Below are positions 24,946 through 33,010 of a stretch of 64,000 nt of DNA, piece by piece. The notes under the pieces are model-generated. The model did no database searches, was not told the origin of the DNA, and saw nothing but the letters and a program-made list of their open reading frames with translations. The DNA comes from DASUBV01 sp036501025 (GTDB taxonomy: Bacteria; Actinomycetota; Actinomycetes; Streptosporangiales; Streptosporangiaceae). A program made the translations under genes and the position numbers. Location of the stretch: positions 15,564 to 79,563 of the forward strand of contig DASYBB010000106.1 of assembly GCA_036501025.1 (NCBI GenBank), given 5' to 3'. Every line of letters starts with the position of its first letter. The first letter of the stretch is position 1.

Positions 24946-25926
24946 ATGCGCGTCCTGCTCACCGGCTGGTTCAGCTTCCTGCACGGCGAGGCCACTGCCG
25001 GGGACCTCCTCGCCCTGGATGCCGTCCGTTCCGCGCTCATCGCCGCCGGCATTAGCAGCGACACGGCGTGGAGCCCGGTGTTCCGGCCCGGCGCCCTCTG
25101 CCTGGAGGACGCCCCGCCCGCGCGGTACACGCACCTGGTGTTTGTCTGCGGCCCGCTGCACGGCGAGCCGGTCACCGCGCTGCACGCGCGGTACTCCTCG
25201 GCCCGCCGCATCGCGGTGGGCGTGTCCGTCATCGACCGGGCCAGCCCGGCGCACGCCGGGTTTGACCTCGTGCTGGCCCGCGACGGCGCGCCCGGGCCGC
25301 CGCACCGTGACCTGGCCGTCGCCGCCCCGCGATTCCGTGCCGCCGCCGGCCCGCCACCGCACTCCCAGGAGCCGGCCGCCGCCGGCCCGGTGACAGGAGT
25401 GATCCTGGCCACCGGTCAGGGAGAGTACGGCGACCGCCGCCGACATGACCAGGTCACTGCGCAGCTGACACACTGGCTGGCGGCCCGCCGCGCTGCCCCG
25501 CTCGAACTGGACACCCGGCTCGACTCCCGCGACTGGCGGCTGTGCTCCACTGCCGAGGCCTTCACCGTCCTGGTCTCAAGGCTCGACGTTGTAGTGACGA
25601 CCCGGCTGCATGGCCTGGTCCTGGCCCTGGGGCGCGGAATTCCCGTGCTGGCCGTGGATCCCGTCGCCGGCACCGGGAAGGTCACAGCCCAGGCCCGGGC
25701 CTGGGGCTGGCCGGCTGTCCTCCCCGCCGAGGACGCTGCTGATTCCCGCCTTCTGGACCGGCTTTGGGGCTGGTGCCTGTCAGCCCAGGGCCGTGACGCC
25801 GCCGCTTCCGTCGCCGCCGCGGCGGAAGCGGCGGCCCGGAGGCAGCCGGCGCTGCTCGCCGCGCTGCTCTCGGATCTGCGCCGGACCGCCCCGCGTGCCG
25901 GGCCGCCTGCCCGGCCCCCGCGCTGA
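24946..25926 (+). CDS. Polysaccharide pyruvyl transferase-family protein
   Basis: This gene encodes 326 residues and starts seven bases after the SDR stop. It begins MRVLLTGWFSFLHGEATAGD and carries AEAFTVLVSRLDVVVTTRLH then GLVLALGRGIPVLAVDPVAG and TGKVTAQARAWGWP, the C-terminal signature of PF04230 (TRLHG). The N-terminal region (FVCGPLHGEPVTALHARYSS) is less typical. The family adds pyruvate ketals to glycans, though many members have other glycan roles. It ends the plus-strand heptose operon. Together with the carbamoyltransferase it suggests a decorated polymer or glycolipid. Confidence 0.8.
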   Translation: MRVLLTGWFSFLHGEATAGDLLALDAVRSALIAAGISSDTAWSPVFRPGALCLEDAPPARYTHLVFVCGPLHGEPVTALHARYSSARRIAVGVSVIDRASPAHAGFDLVLARDGAPGPPHRDLAVAAPRFRAAAGPPPHSQEPAAAGPVTGVILATGQGEYGDRRRHDQVTAQLTHWLAARRAAPLELDTRLDSRDWRLCSTAEAFTVLVSRLDVVVTTRLHGLVLALGRGIPVLAVDPVAGTGKVTAQARAWGWPAVLPAEDAADSRLLDRLWGWCLSAQGRDAAASVAAAAEAAARRQPALLAALLSDLRRTAPRAGPPARPPR

Positions 25927-25974
25927 CAGCCAGCAGGCCGGCCGGCGTGACGCGGCTGGGATGGATGAGGACGG

Positions 25975-26646
25975 TCAGGTTCCCGTCAGCCCCGCATTCG
26001 CGGCCACCCGGAGATCGGCCGCCAGGCCGTCCAGGGCCGCATCCCGGTTATCGGCCCGGAGCACCGCTGAGGGGTGGATGGTCGGCACGACGTCGACATC
26101 GCGCACGCCCCCGCCGCGCGCCGGGGCCTCCCAGGATACGAGCGCTCCCCGATGCGCGGATACGCGGAACGAGCTGCCGAACAGCGCCTGGCCCGCAGTG
26201 GCGCCGAGGGTCACGATGACCCGGGGACTGAGCCGGACAAGCTCCGCGTCGAGCCACGGCCGGCAGGCGCGCAGCTGCCCGGCATCCGGCCGCTCGTGAA
26301 TGCGCCGCTTCCCGCCCCGCGGGTCCGGCTTCCAGCGGAAGTGCTTGACCGCGTTGGTGACGTACGCGTCTTCCCGGCGGATCCCGGCCTGGCTCAGGGC
26401 CTGGTCGAGTATCCGGCCGGCGGGCCCCACAAAGGGCGCGCCCTGGCGGTCCTCGGCATCACCCGGCTGCTCGCCGACCAGGACCAGCGAGGCGCTGCGG
26501 GCTCCGCGGCCGAAGACTGCCTGAGTGGCACGCTCGTAAAGGTCGCAGCCCCGGCAGTCCTGTACCGCCGCCGCGAGCGCGGACAGCGCCGGGCGGCCAT
26601 CGGGGACGAATTCGCCGGCGCCCGGAAAATCATCTTTGTCGGCCAC
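25975..26646 (-). CDS. udgX: UdgX-type uracil-DNA glycosylase
   Basis: This gene encodes 223 residues. The product belongs to the family 4-like branch that binds uracil in DNA so tightly that it becomes covalently trapped. The four-cysteine iron-sulfur pattern begins CRGCDLYERATQAVFGRG. Motif A is VGEQPGDAEDRQGAPFVGPA, then VTNAVKHFRWKP, and motif 3 reads PTIHPSAVLRA. The diagnostic UdgX loop is present as GGKRRIHERP; in the mycobacterial enzyme the His of KRRIH forms the covalent bond with uracil. That mechanism is established for Mycobacterium smegmatis UdgX and is inferred here. The gene converges with the heptose operon. Confidence 0.92.
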   Translation of the reverse strand: MADKDDFPGAGEFVPDGRPALSALAAAVQDCRGCDLYERATQAVFGRGARSASLVLVGEQPGDAEDRQGAPFVGPAGRILDQALSQAGIRREDAYVTNAVKHFRWKPDPRGGKRRIHERPDAGQLRACRPWLDAELVRLSPRVIVTLGATAGQALFGSSFRVSAHRGALVSWEAPARGGGVRDVDVVPTIHPSAVLRADNRDAALDGLAADLRVAANAGLTGT

Positions 26647-26803
26647 GGGCCATCACCTCTCTCCGCGCCGCCTCTACCCAGGCCGGCGGCAAGGTCACCT
26701 CACCGGCCCACCCGCGACGGACGCTGTTCTCGCCGGACGCTGAGATATCCCGGCGAAACGGGGTAGCGGGAAATGAAGCACGCTCATCAAGGAGGTGACC
26801 GGG

Positions 26804-27214
26804 ATGCCGGGCCGTGAGGAACTGCCGTCCACGCTGAAGCGCTCGCCGAGAAAGGCACAGGAAACCTGGATCAAAACCCACGACTCGGCCGTCGGCGAGT
26901 ACGGGGAGGGCGAGCGGGCCCACCGGACTGCCTTCGGCGCGGTGAAGCACAGCTTCGAGAAAGTGGGCGACCACTGGGAGCCGAAGGAGGGCGGGCATAA
27001 GGGACCGTCGGACGAGCAATCGGCCCGGCCCCGGGGAGAGTCCGACGAGAGCTTCGGCGGCGTCGATGCCCGGGCCAGCAAGCAGCACCTGCTGACGATC
27101 GCCCGGCGGCTCGGGATCCGCGGCCGGTCATCCATGCGTAAGAAGGAACTCGCAGCGGCCATCGAGACGGCCAGCGATCGGCAGACTGCCCGGGCGCGGC
27201 AGCCTGAGCCCTAA
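26804..27214 (+). CDS. ChaB-Rho_N two-domain protein
   Basis: This gene encodes 136 residues. ATG 26804 is preceded by a near-perfect AAGGAGGTGA; a GTG at 26795 lies inside that ribosome site and was rejected. Residues 1-65 are a ChaB domain: MPGREELPSTLKRSPRKAQE, HDSAVGEYGEGERAHRTAFG, VKHSFEKVGDHWEPKE. Residues 90-125 are a Rho_N/SAP-like domain: ASKQHLLTIARRLGIRGRSS followed by MRKKELAAAIE. ChaB was named as a cation-antiporter regulator in E. coli, but in actinobacteria the ChaB-Rho_N pairing suggests nucleic-acid binding. The C-terminal domain is homologous to that of the protein at 9111-9368. Confidence 0.85.
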   Translation: MPGREELPSTLKRSPRKAQETWIKTHDSAVGEYGEGERAHRTAFGAVKHSFEKVGDHWEPKEGGHKGPSDEQSARPRGESDESFGGVDARASKQHLLTIARRLGIRGRSSMRKKELAAAIETASDRQTARARQPEP

Positions 27215-27240
27215 CAGCGGCATATAAGGCCCGACGCCAG

Positions 27241-27264
27241 GAATGAAACCTGATTACCGGGTAG
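27241..27264 (+). promoter_or_regulatory. SigB-like promoter before the gene at 27289
   Basis: GAAT (27241-27244), 14 bases, then GGGTAG (27259-27264) fit GNNT-N14-16-GGGTA. The start codon lies 25 bases downstream, just after the ribosome site GGAGGTGGAG. Confidence 0.4.
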
Positions 27265-27288
27265 AGAGGCTGGCGGAGGTGGAGCAGC

Positions 27289-27633
27289 ATGTCAAATTCC
27301 GTACTGGCCGCCATCATCACCCCGATCGTGGCGATAATCGCCCTTGCCGTGTGGATCCTGGCCGTTTACCGGGCCCAGCGAAATCCGCGAAATTCGAAGG
27401 CGGGGCGCCGGCTGCAGCCGAGATATGAAGTGGCCGGCGGGGCCTTCCGGAGCGAGGGCGGCCGGCAGCTCATGCCGCGCCGGGATGCTGTCCCGGCCGA
27501 GGCGGGCAATGAAGCGCCGGAGGCGGCGAATGCGGCCGGGAGCGGCGGGGAGCCGGGACCGGGCGGCGGCACCGCCGTCCAGGGGCCTGGTCCGGCCGGG
27601 CTGGGGCGTCGCAGCGGTTCGGGCGGCTCATGA
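27289..27633 (+). CDS. Small single-pass membrane protein
   Basis: This gene encodes 114 residues from an ATG with GGAGGTGGAG upstream. A single N-terminal membrane helix SVLAAIITPIVAIIALAVWI is followed by a basic cytoplasmic stretch (YRAQRNPRNSKAGRR) and a long, probably disordered, Pro/Gly/Ala-rich tail. No domain is recognised. The SigB-like promoter suggests stress expression. Confidence 0.65.
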   Translation: MSNSVLAAIITPIVAIIALAVWILAVYRAQRNPRNSKAGRRLQPRYEVAGGAFRSEGGRQLMPRRDAVPAEAGNEAPEAANAAGSGGEPGPGGGTAVQGPGPAGLGRRSGSGGS

Positions 27634-27722
27634 CCCAGACGGTGCGCCAGCGACTTATCGTCCCGGCCGGGGGCCTGGCCGTTCACTGGAGTTCATGACG
27701 GCCGCTCCCCATCGCCCCGCAT
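27634..27722. other. Spacer with no recognised feature
   Basis: This short stretch lies between the small membrane protein and the first recognisable part of the broken EEP hydrolase gene. I see no coding or regulatory signal in it. Confidence 0.4.
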
Positions 27723-28410
27723 GACCTCGGCGGCCGTCCTCAGGCCGCGCCTGGACCGGCGACCTGGCGGAATGGTCACATCACTCAGGCCAGCGTGATC
27801 GCCAGGGACCTGGGCATGCAGCCGTCCTTCAGCCCCACGCGGATGCCCGCTCTCATGGCCGGCCCGGCCGCGGGCGCGCCGGCTCTCGCCGTCCTCGGCC
27901 GCTGGCCGGTGGCTGTTGCCCGGCGCCATGTGCTGCCGCGCGGCCCCGGCGCGGCCGCCGATACGGTCGCCCTCTGCGTCACCTTGGATCATCCATCGGG
28001 GCCGCTGCATGTCACCACGGCCGTCCTGGACTGGGAGCCGGGTCACGGTCCCGTCCGCGTAGCGCAGTCGCAGGCGCTCGCCGCGCCCGCCCTCGACGGC
28101 CCGCCCCCGTTATCGCAGCCGTCATGAACGCCAGCCCCGGGGACCGCCGAGTCCGACGCGCTGGGGCCGTCGTGGCAGATACCCGGGCCACTGCCGGGCC
28201 GGAAGGCCGCGGGTCCGTGATCATCCCGGCTGGCCACCATGTTCACGCGCCCCGGCGGAGCGTGCGCGACCGGGCGGGCCGCATCCTGATCCGGCCCGGG
28301 GTATACCGCGGCAGCCGGTCATGGTGCACGCGGCGTGGCTGGCCAGCGTGGCCGATGGGCAGGACGCGGATCACTGCGCGGCAGTGACCGATCTGAGCTG
28401 GCCACGCTGA
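27723..28410 (+). pseudogene. Broken endonuclease/exonuclease/phosphatase-family gene
   Basis: Three successive frames carry pieces of one EEP-family (DNase I-like) hydrolase. The first piece (around 27786-28127) encodes QASVIARDLGMQPSFSPTRM, LGRWPVAVARRHVLP and TVALCVTLDHPSGPLHVTTA with VLDWEPGH. The second piece (28124 to about 28310) reads RAGRILIRPGVYRG, like the RIDxVLIRPG strand of the family. The third (about 28309-28410) reads QPVMVHAAWLASVADGQDAD and then HCAAVTDLSW, matching the C-terminal DH-AVxxDLxW motif. The N-terminal catalytic part is not visible. At least two frameshifts make it a pseudogene. Confidence 0.75.
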
Positions 28411-28425
28411 CCACTACTCGCCCAG

Positions 28426-29847
28426 TCAGGAGGCGCTGGCCATGTCTTCGAGGCTGATCCCCCGGGGCTCGGGCAGGAGAGCGACGGTCACGAGGAGGCC
28501 CGCCACGCACGCCCCGGCGAGCAGGCCGCTGGTCCGGCTCAGTCCGAGGGCCGGCAGGATCGCGGTCAGGATGTAGGTGCCGGCGAACGCGCCGAGCTTC
28601 CCCGCTGCCGCCGCGATGCCATGGCAGGTAGCCCGGACTCGCACCGGGAAGATCTCGGCCGGGTAGACGAAGGTCGTGGTGTTCGGCCCGAACTCCGCGA
28701 AGAAGTAGCCAGTGCCGAACAGCAGCAGGAACGGCAGCACTGTCGTGGTCGCGCGCGGGATGAGCCATAGGCCGGCGAATGTGGCCGCCATGACGCCGAA
28801 GCCGGCCGCCTGCATGAGCCTGCGGCCGATCCGGTCGATCGTCGCGGCGGCCAGCAGGTAGCCCGGCAGCGCAGCCGCGGCAAACAGGGCCAGCGTGTAG
28901 GCGATCACGGAGATGAGGCTGGCCTGCGGCGCCACGAGCCCGATGATCAGGCGCGTGGAGATGGTGTTGCCGTAGTAAACGAAATCGAACAGCAGCCAGG
29001 CGAGTCCCGTCCCGGCCAGCCAGCGTCGCAGCCGGCGGTCGGCCAGGGCCTCGCGCAGGCCCGATCGTGCCGGGCGGCGGGCGGCCGGGTCATCCCGGTC
29101 CCGCTCGGCGTCTTCCTGCCGGGCAATCAGGAACCGGGGCGTCTCGCTCATCCGCCGTCGCAGCACGAACGCGACCAGGGCCGGGACGGCGCCGAGAGCG
29201 AGCATGATCCGCCAGGCGTGCTCCTGGCCGATGCCCGCGGTGAGCAGGATGATGGCCACCAGGGGCCCTACCATGAGCCCGGCCGCCTGCATGGAGAAGA
29301 CCAGCGCCACCATCCGGCCGCGCGCCCGGCGGCAGGCGTGCTCGCTCATGATGGTCGCGCTGACCGGGTAGTCCCCGCCGATGCCCAGCCCGAGCACGGC
29401 TCGCGTCCCGATCAGCCACCAGATACCCGGCGCGAGTGCCGAGGCCACCGCGCCGACGGCCAGCAGCAGCATCTCATAGCCGTAGATCTTCTGGCGGCCG
29501 AGCCGGTCGGCGACCCGGCCCAGGATGAGTGCCCCCGCTGCGGACGTCAGCAAGGCCAGTGAGGTCAGCAGCGAGAGCTGGTAGCGGGCCACATGCCACT
29601 GCCTGGCGATCATCACAGCGACGACGCCGATGATGAACAGGTCGTAGGCATCAGTGAAAAATCCAAGGCCGGAGGTGACGAGGATCTTCCAGTGCTCCCT
29701 GGTGGGCGCGCCGCCGTCCATGCCGGCCAGCAGCCGACGGCGGTCGGCCAGGCTGGCCGGCCGGGCGGGCGGAAGCGCGGGATCGTGCAGGTGGCCCCAG
29801 GCCGGCGTGCCACGGCCGGCGCTCACGATCCGGGACGGGCTCGGCAT
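28426..29847 (-). CDS. MFS transporter of the phosphate:H+ symporter (PHS) type
   Basis: This gene encodes 473 residues from ATG 29847 (GGGAG upstream); a TTG at 29880 is an alternative. Signature segments of the Pho84-like PHS family are GLGFFTDAYDLFIIGVVAVM, AGALILGRVADRLGRQKIYG (motif A), GLGIGGDYPVSATIMSEHAC, and in the second half FFAEFGPNTTTFVYPAEIFP with VRVRATCHGIAAAAGKLGAF. Twelve membrane helices are expected. The GGDYPxSATIMSE motif is the PHS hallmark, so inorganic phosphate or an organic-anion substrate is likely. It is separate from the lactate/pyruvate genes upstream by 87 bases but on the same strand. Confidence 0.85.
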   Translation of the reverse strand: MPSPSRIVSAGRGTPAWGHLHDPALPPARPASLADRRRLLAGMDGGAPTREHWKILVTSGLGFFTDAYDLFIIGVVAVMIARQWHVARYQLSLLTSLALLTSAAGALILGRVADRLGRQKIYGYEMLLLAVGAVASALAPGIWWLIGTRAVLGLGIGGDYPVSATIMSEHACRRARGRMVALVFSMQAAGLMVGPLVAIILLTAGIGQEHAWRIMLALGAVPALVAFVLRRRMSETPRFLIARQEDAERDRDDPAARRPARSGLREALADRRLRRWLAGTGLAWLLFDFVYYGNTISTRLIIGLVAPQASLISVIAYTLALFAAAALPGYLLAAATIDRIGRRLMQAAGFGVMAATFAGLWLIPRATTTVLPFLLLFGTGYFFAEFGPNTTTFVYPAEIFPVRVRATCHGIAAAAGKLGAFAGTYILTAILPALGLSRTSGLLAGACVAGLLVTVALLPEPRGISLEDMASAS

Positions 29848-29934
29848 GGGCTCCCGGCTGCCCGCCTCCCCGCCTGCCAAACCCGGCGGTAAGCAGCAGG
29901 GTTAGCGCCGGCCCGGCTGGCTGGCGACACGGTG

Positions 29935-32900
29935 CTAGCGGTCCGCCCGCCGCCGCGCCAGCGCGGCGGCGGCAGCGGCGCCCGCCGTGCCCGCCAGCCC
30001 CGCCAGCCCGGCCAGGCGGGCGTACTCGGCGGCGGTCGGCGGGCTCGGCCGTGATGGCTGCACCGGCTCGCCGCGCAGCCCGGCCGCCAGGACCTCGGCG
30101 ATGTGGGCCGGCGTCCGGCCCGTGCCGGCCTGCTCGATCTGGGTCCGGCAGCTGAAGCCGTCGGCCAGCACCAGCGCGTCCGGCGCGGCGTCCCGGACCG
30201 CCGGAAGAAGGACGCGCTCGGCGCAGGCCACCGACACGTCGTAGTGCCCGGACTCGAAGCCGAAGTTGCCCGCCAGGCCGCAGCAGCCAGCGTCCAGGAC
30301 ATCGACCCCGATGCCGGCGGCCCGAAGCAGGGCCTGATCGGCGTCGTAGCCCATCACGGCATGCTGGTGGCAGTGCGTCTGCGCGATCGCCTGCCCGCCG
30401 ACCTGCGGCGGCTGCCACCCGTCCGTGTGGCTCATCAGCAGCTCGGCGAGCGTGACCGTCTGCTGGCGCAGCCGCTGGACGTCGCGGTCTGGGGGCAGCA
30501 GGTCACGGGCATCACTGCGGAACACGGCCGTGCAGCTCGGCTCCAGCCCGACGACCCGGGCGCCGCGCCGCAGGTAGGGCGCCAGGGCGCTGACCGTGCG
30601 GCGGAGCACCCGCCGGGCCATGCCCAGCTGGCCGGTGGAGATCCAGGTCAGGCCGCAGCACAGCGGCTGCCGGGGCACGATCACCCGCCACCCGGCCGAT
30701 TCCAGGACCTGCACGGCGGCCCGGCCGACGCCCGGGGTCAGGTGATTGGTGAACGTGTCCGGCCAGAGCACCACCTCGCCGCGCAGCGCGCCCGGCCCGG
30801 GCGCGCGCGAAGCCGCCCAGGCCTGGAGCGTCTGGCCGGCGAACAGCGGGATCCGCCGGCGCCGGTCGATGCCGCCGGCCGCGGTCAGCACGTCGCGGAG
30901 GCCCGGCGCCTGGGTGAGCGCGTTGACCAGCCCGGGCGCGCGCGCGGCCGCCCGCGCCACGACCGGCAGCCAGCCCATCGAGTAGTGCGCTCGCGGCCGG
31001 ATCCGGCCCTGATAGTGATGCGCCAGGAACTCGGCCTTCATCGTCGCCATGTCCACCTCGACCGGGCAGTCCCGCTTGCAGCCCTTGCAGGCCAGGCACA
31101 GGTCCAGGGCCGCGCGGACCTCCTCCGAGCGCCAGCCGCCCGTCACCGGCGAGTCGGCGTGCCCCTCGAGCATCTCGAACAGCAGGCGGCTGCGCCCCCG
31201 GGTCGAGTGCTCTTCCTCGCGGGTGACCATGTACGAAGGGCACATCACGCCGCCGCTGCCGTGCCGGCACTTGCCAACCCCCACGCACCGCATGACCGCC
31301 CGGTCGAACCGTCCGTCGTCGTCCGGGAAGCCGAAGTAGGTGTCGTCGCTGCGCGGCGCCCACGTGGTGCCCAGGCGCAGGTTCTCGTCCAGCCGGTACG
31401 GCGCCACTACCTTGCCCGGATTCATCCGGGCATCGGGGTCGAAGATCGCCTTGAGCTGGCCGAAAGCCTCTACCACGGCAGTGCCGAACATCCGCGGCAG
31501 CAGCTCGCCGCGCGACTGCCCGTCGCCGTGCTCGCCGGAGAACGACCCGCCGTAGGAGACGACCAGGTCGGCCGCCCGCTCGATGAAGCGGCGGAATGCG
31601 GCGATACCCTCGGCCGTGACCAGGTCAAACGGGATCCGGGTGTGCACGCAGCCCTGGCCGAAGTGGCCGTACAGCGCCGAGCCGGAGTAGCCGAACTCGT
31701 CATACAGCCCTATCAGGTCACGCAGGTAGTCGCCCAGCCGCTCCGGCGGGACCGCCGAGTCCTCCCAGCCCTCCCAGGTGTCGGGCATGTCCGGCACGCG
31801 GGCGGTCGCGCCGAGCGCCACCTCGCGGACGTCGGCCAGCTCCGCCTCGTGCTCCGGGTCGTCGTAGAACCGGACCGACGGCTCGTGCTCGGTGCCCTCC
31901 AGGTCAGCCAGCATGGCCCGGGCCCGGGCATCGGCGTCGTCCCGCGAGTCGCCGGCGAAGATGACCATGAGCCACGCGTCGCCCTCGGGCAGCAGCTGCA
32001 GCGCCTCCGGGTTCATCCGCCGCTCCCGCTCGAAGGTGATGAGCCGCCCGTCGACGCCCTCCAGCTGCTCGGGCTGGTGCGCCGCGATCCGCGGCGCGGC
32101 GTCGGCCGCGGCGGCGATGCCCGGGTAGCCGAGCACGACCAGGGACCGGGCGGCCGGCACCGGGACCAGCCGCAGCTCGGCGCGCAGGATCGTGACCAGC
32201 GTGCTCTCGCTGCCGACCAGCGCGCGGCCGACGTCAAAGCCGTTCTCCGGCAGCAGCGAGTCCAGGTTGTAGCCCGACACCCGGCGGGGAATCTGGGGGT
32301 AGCGCTCGCGGACCATGTCCGCGTGACGCTCCGCCAGCTCGCGGAGCGCCTCGTAGAGCCGGCCCTGCGGGCCGCCTCCGGCTGCGATCCGCGCGTACTC
32401 CCCGTCGCTGGTCGCGCCGGCCCAGAACCGCTCGCCCGCGTAGGTGAGGACCTCCAGTGCCACCACGTTGTCCACGGTCTTGCCGTAGGCCTGGGCGGTG
32501 GCCCCGCACGAGTTGTTGCCGATCATCCCGCCCAGCGTGCAGTGGTCATGGGTGGCCGGCCGCGGGCCGAACATCAGTCCCTGGTCAGCCAGCTGGGCGT
32601 TGAGCTCGTCGAGCACGATGCCGGGCTCCACTACGCAGGTCCGCGCGGCCGCGTCAACCGACACCATTCGGTGGCAGTACTTGGACCAGTCGATGACCAC
32701 GGCCACGTTGCAGGACTGGCCGGCCAGGCTCGTGCCGCCGCCCCGGGAGACGATCGGTGCGCCGTGCCGGCGGCAGACCGCGACCGCCTCGGCGCCGGCG
32801 TCGATCGTGCGCGGCACGACCACGCCGATGGGCACCTGGCGGTAGTTCGACGCGTCCGTGCTGTAGGCGCCCCGGCTGCCCGGATCGAACCGGATCTCCC

Positions 32901-33000
32901 CGTCGACCCGCTCCCGCAGGTCCCGCTGCAGCGCCGCGACGTCGACATACGGCTGGTCCGGGCGGCGCACGACGGGATCGGGCAGCCGGATGCTGGTCAT
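29935..33000 (-). CDS. FAD/Fe-S oxidoreductase, D-lactate dehydrogenase-like fusion
   Basis: This gene encodes 1021 residues from ATG 33000 (GAGGAGGCGCGA upstream). Residues 40-270 are a PCMH-type FAD-binding domain (VVVPRTIDAGAEAVAVCRRH, SRGGGTSLAGQSCN, HCTLGGMIGNNSCGATAQAY). Residues 270-570 are an FAD-oxidase C domain (HFGQGCVHTRIPFDL, SFSGEHGDGQSRGELLPRMF, NPGKVVAP). Residues 600-700 are a ferredoxin-like segment with CVGVGKCRH..CPSY and DLCLACKGCKRDCPVEVDM. The C-terminus has CCG-type repeats (CCGLTWIST, DAGCCGLAGNFGFE). This architecture is that of Dld2/GlcD-GlcF fusions, oxidising D-lactate or another 2-hydroxyacid to the quinone pool. It lies 10 bases after poxB in one operon. Confidence 0.9.
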   Translation of the reverse strand: MTSIRLPDPVVRRPDQPYVDVAALQRDLRERVDGEIRFDPGSRGAYSTDASNYRQVPIGVVVPRTIDAGAEAVAVCRRHGAPIVSRGGGTSLAGQSCNVAVVIDWSKYCHRMVSVDAAARTCVVEPGIVLDELNAQLADQGLMFGPRPATHDHCTLGGMIGNNSCGATAQAYGKTVDNVVALEVLTYAGERFWAGATSDGEYARIAAGGGPQGRLYEALRELAERHADMVRERYPQIPRRVSGYNLDSLLPENGFDVGRALVGSESTLVTILRAELRLVPVPAARSLVVLGYPGIAAAADAAPRIAAHQPEQLEGVDGRLITFERERRMNPEALQLLPEGDAWLMVIFAGDSRDDADARARAMLADLEGTEHEPSVRFYDDPEHEAELADVREVALGATARVPDMPDTWEGWEDSAVPPERLGDYLRDLIGLYDEFGYSGSALYGHFGQGCVHTRIPFDLVTAEGIAAFRRFIERAADLVVSYGGSFSGEHGDGQSRGELLPRMFGTAVVEAFGQLKAIFDPDARMNPGKVVAPYRLDENLRLGTTWAPRSDDTYFGFPDDDGRFDRAVMRCVGVGKCRHGSGGVMCPSYMVTREEEHSTRGRSRLLFEMLEGHADSPVTGGWRSEEVRAALDLCLACKGCKRDCPVEVDMATMKAEFLAHHYQGRIRPRAHYSMGWLPVVARAAARAPGLVNALTQAPGLRDVLTAAGGIDRRRRIPLFAGQTLQAWAASRAPGPGALRGEVVLWPDTFTNHLTPGVGRAAVQVLESAGWRVIVPRQPLCCGLTWISTGQLGMARRVLRRTVSALAPYLRRGARVVGLEPSCTAVFRSDARDLLPPDRDVQRLRQQTVTLAELLMSHTDGWQPPQVGGQAIAQTHCHQHAVMGYDADQALLRAAGIGVDVLDAGCCGLAGNFGFESGHYDVSVACAERVLLPAVRDAAPDALVLADGFSCRTQIEQAGTGRTPAHIAEVLAAGLRGEPVQPSRPSPPTAAEYARLAGLAGLAGTAGAAAAAALARRRADR

Positions 33001-33010
33001 TCGCGCCTCC

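Noticed and set aside
26674..26700. CTACCC before udgX as a SigB-type minus-strand promoter
   Set aside because: No GNNT at 14-16 bases spacing.
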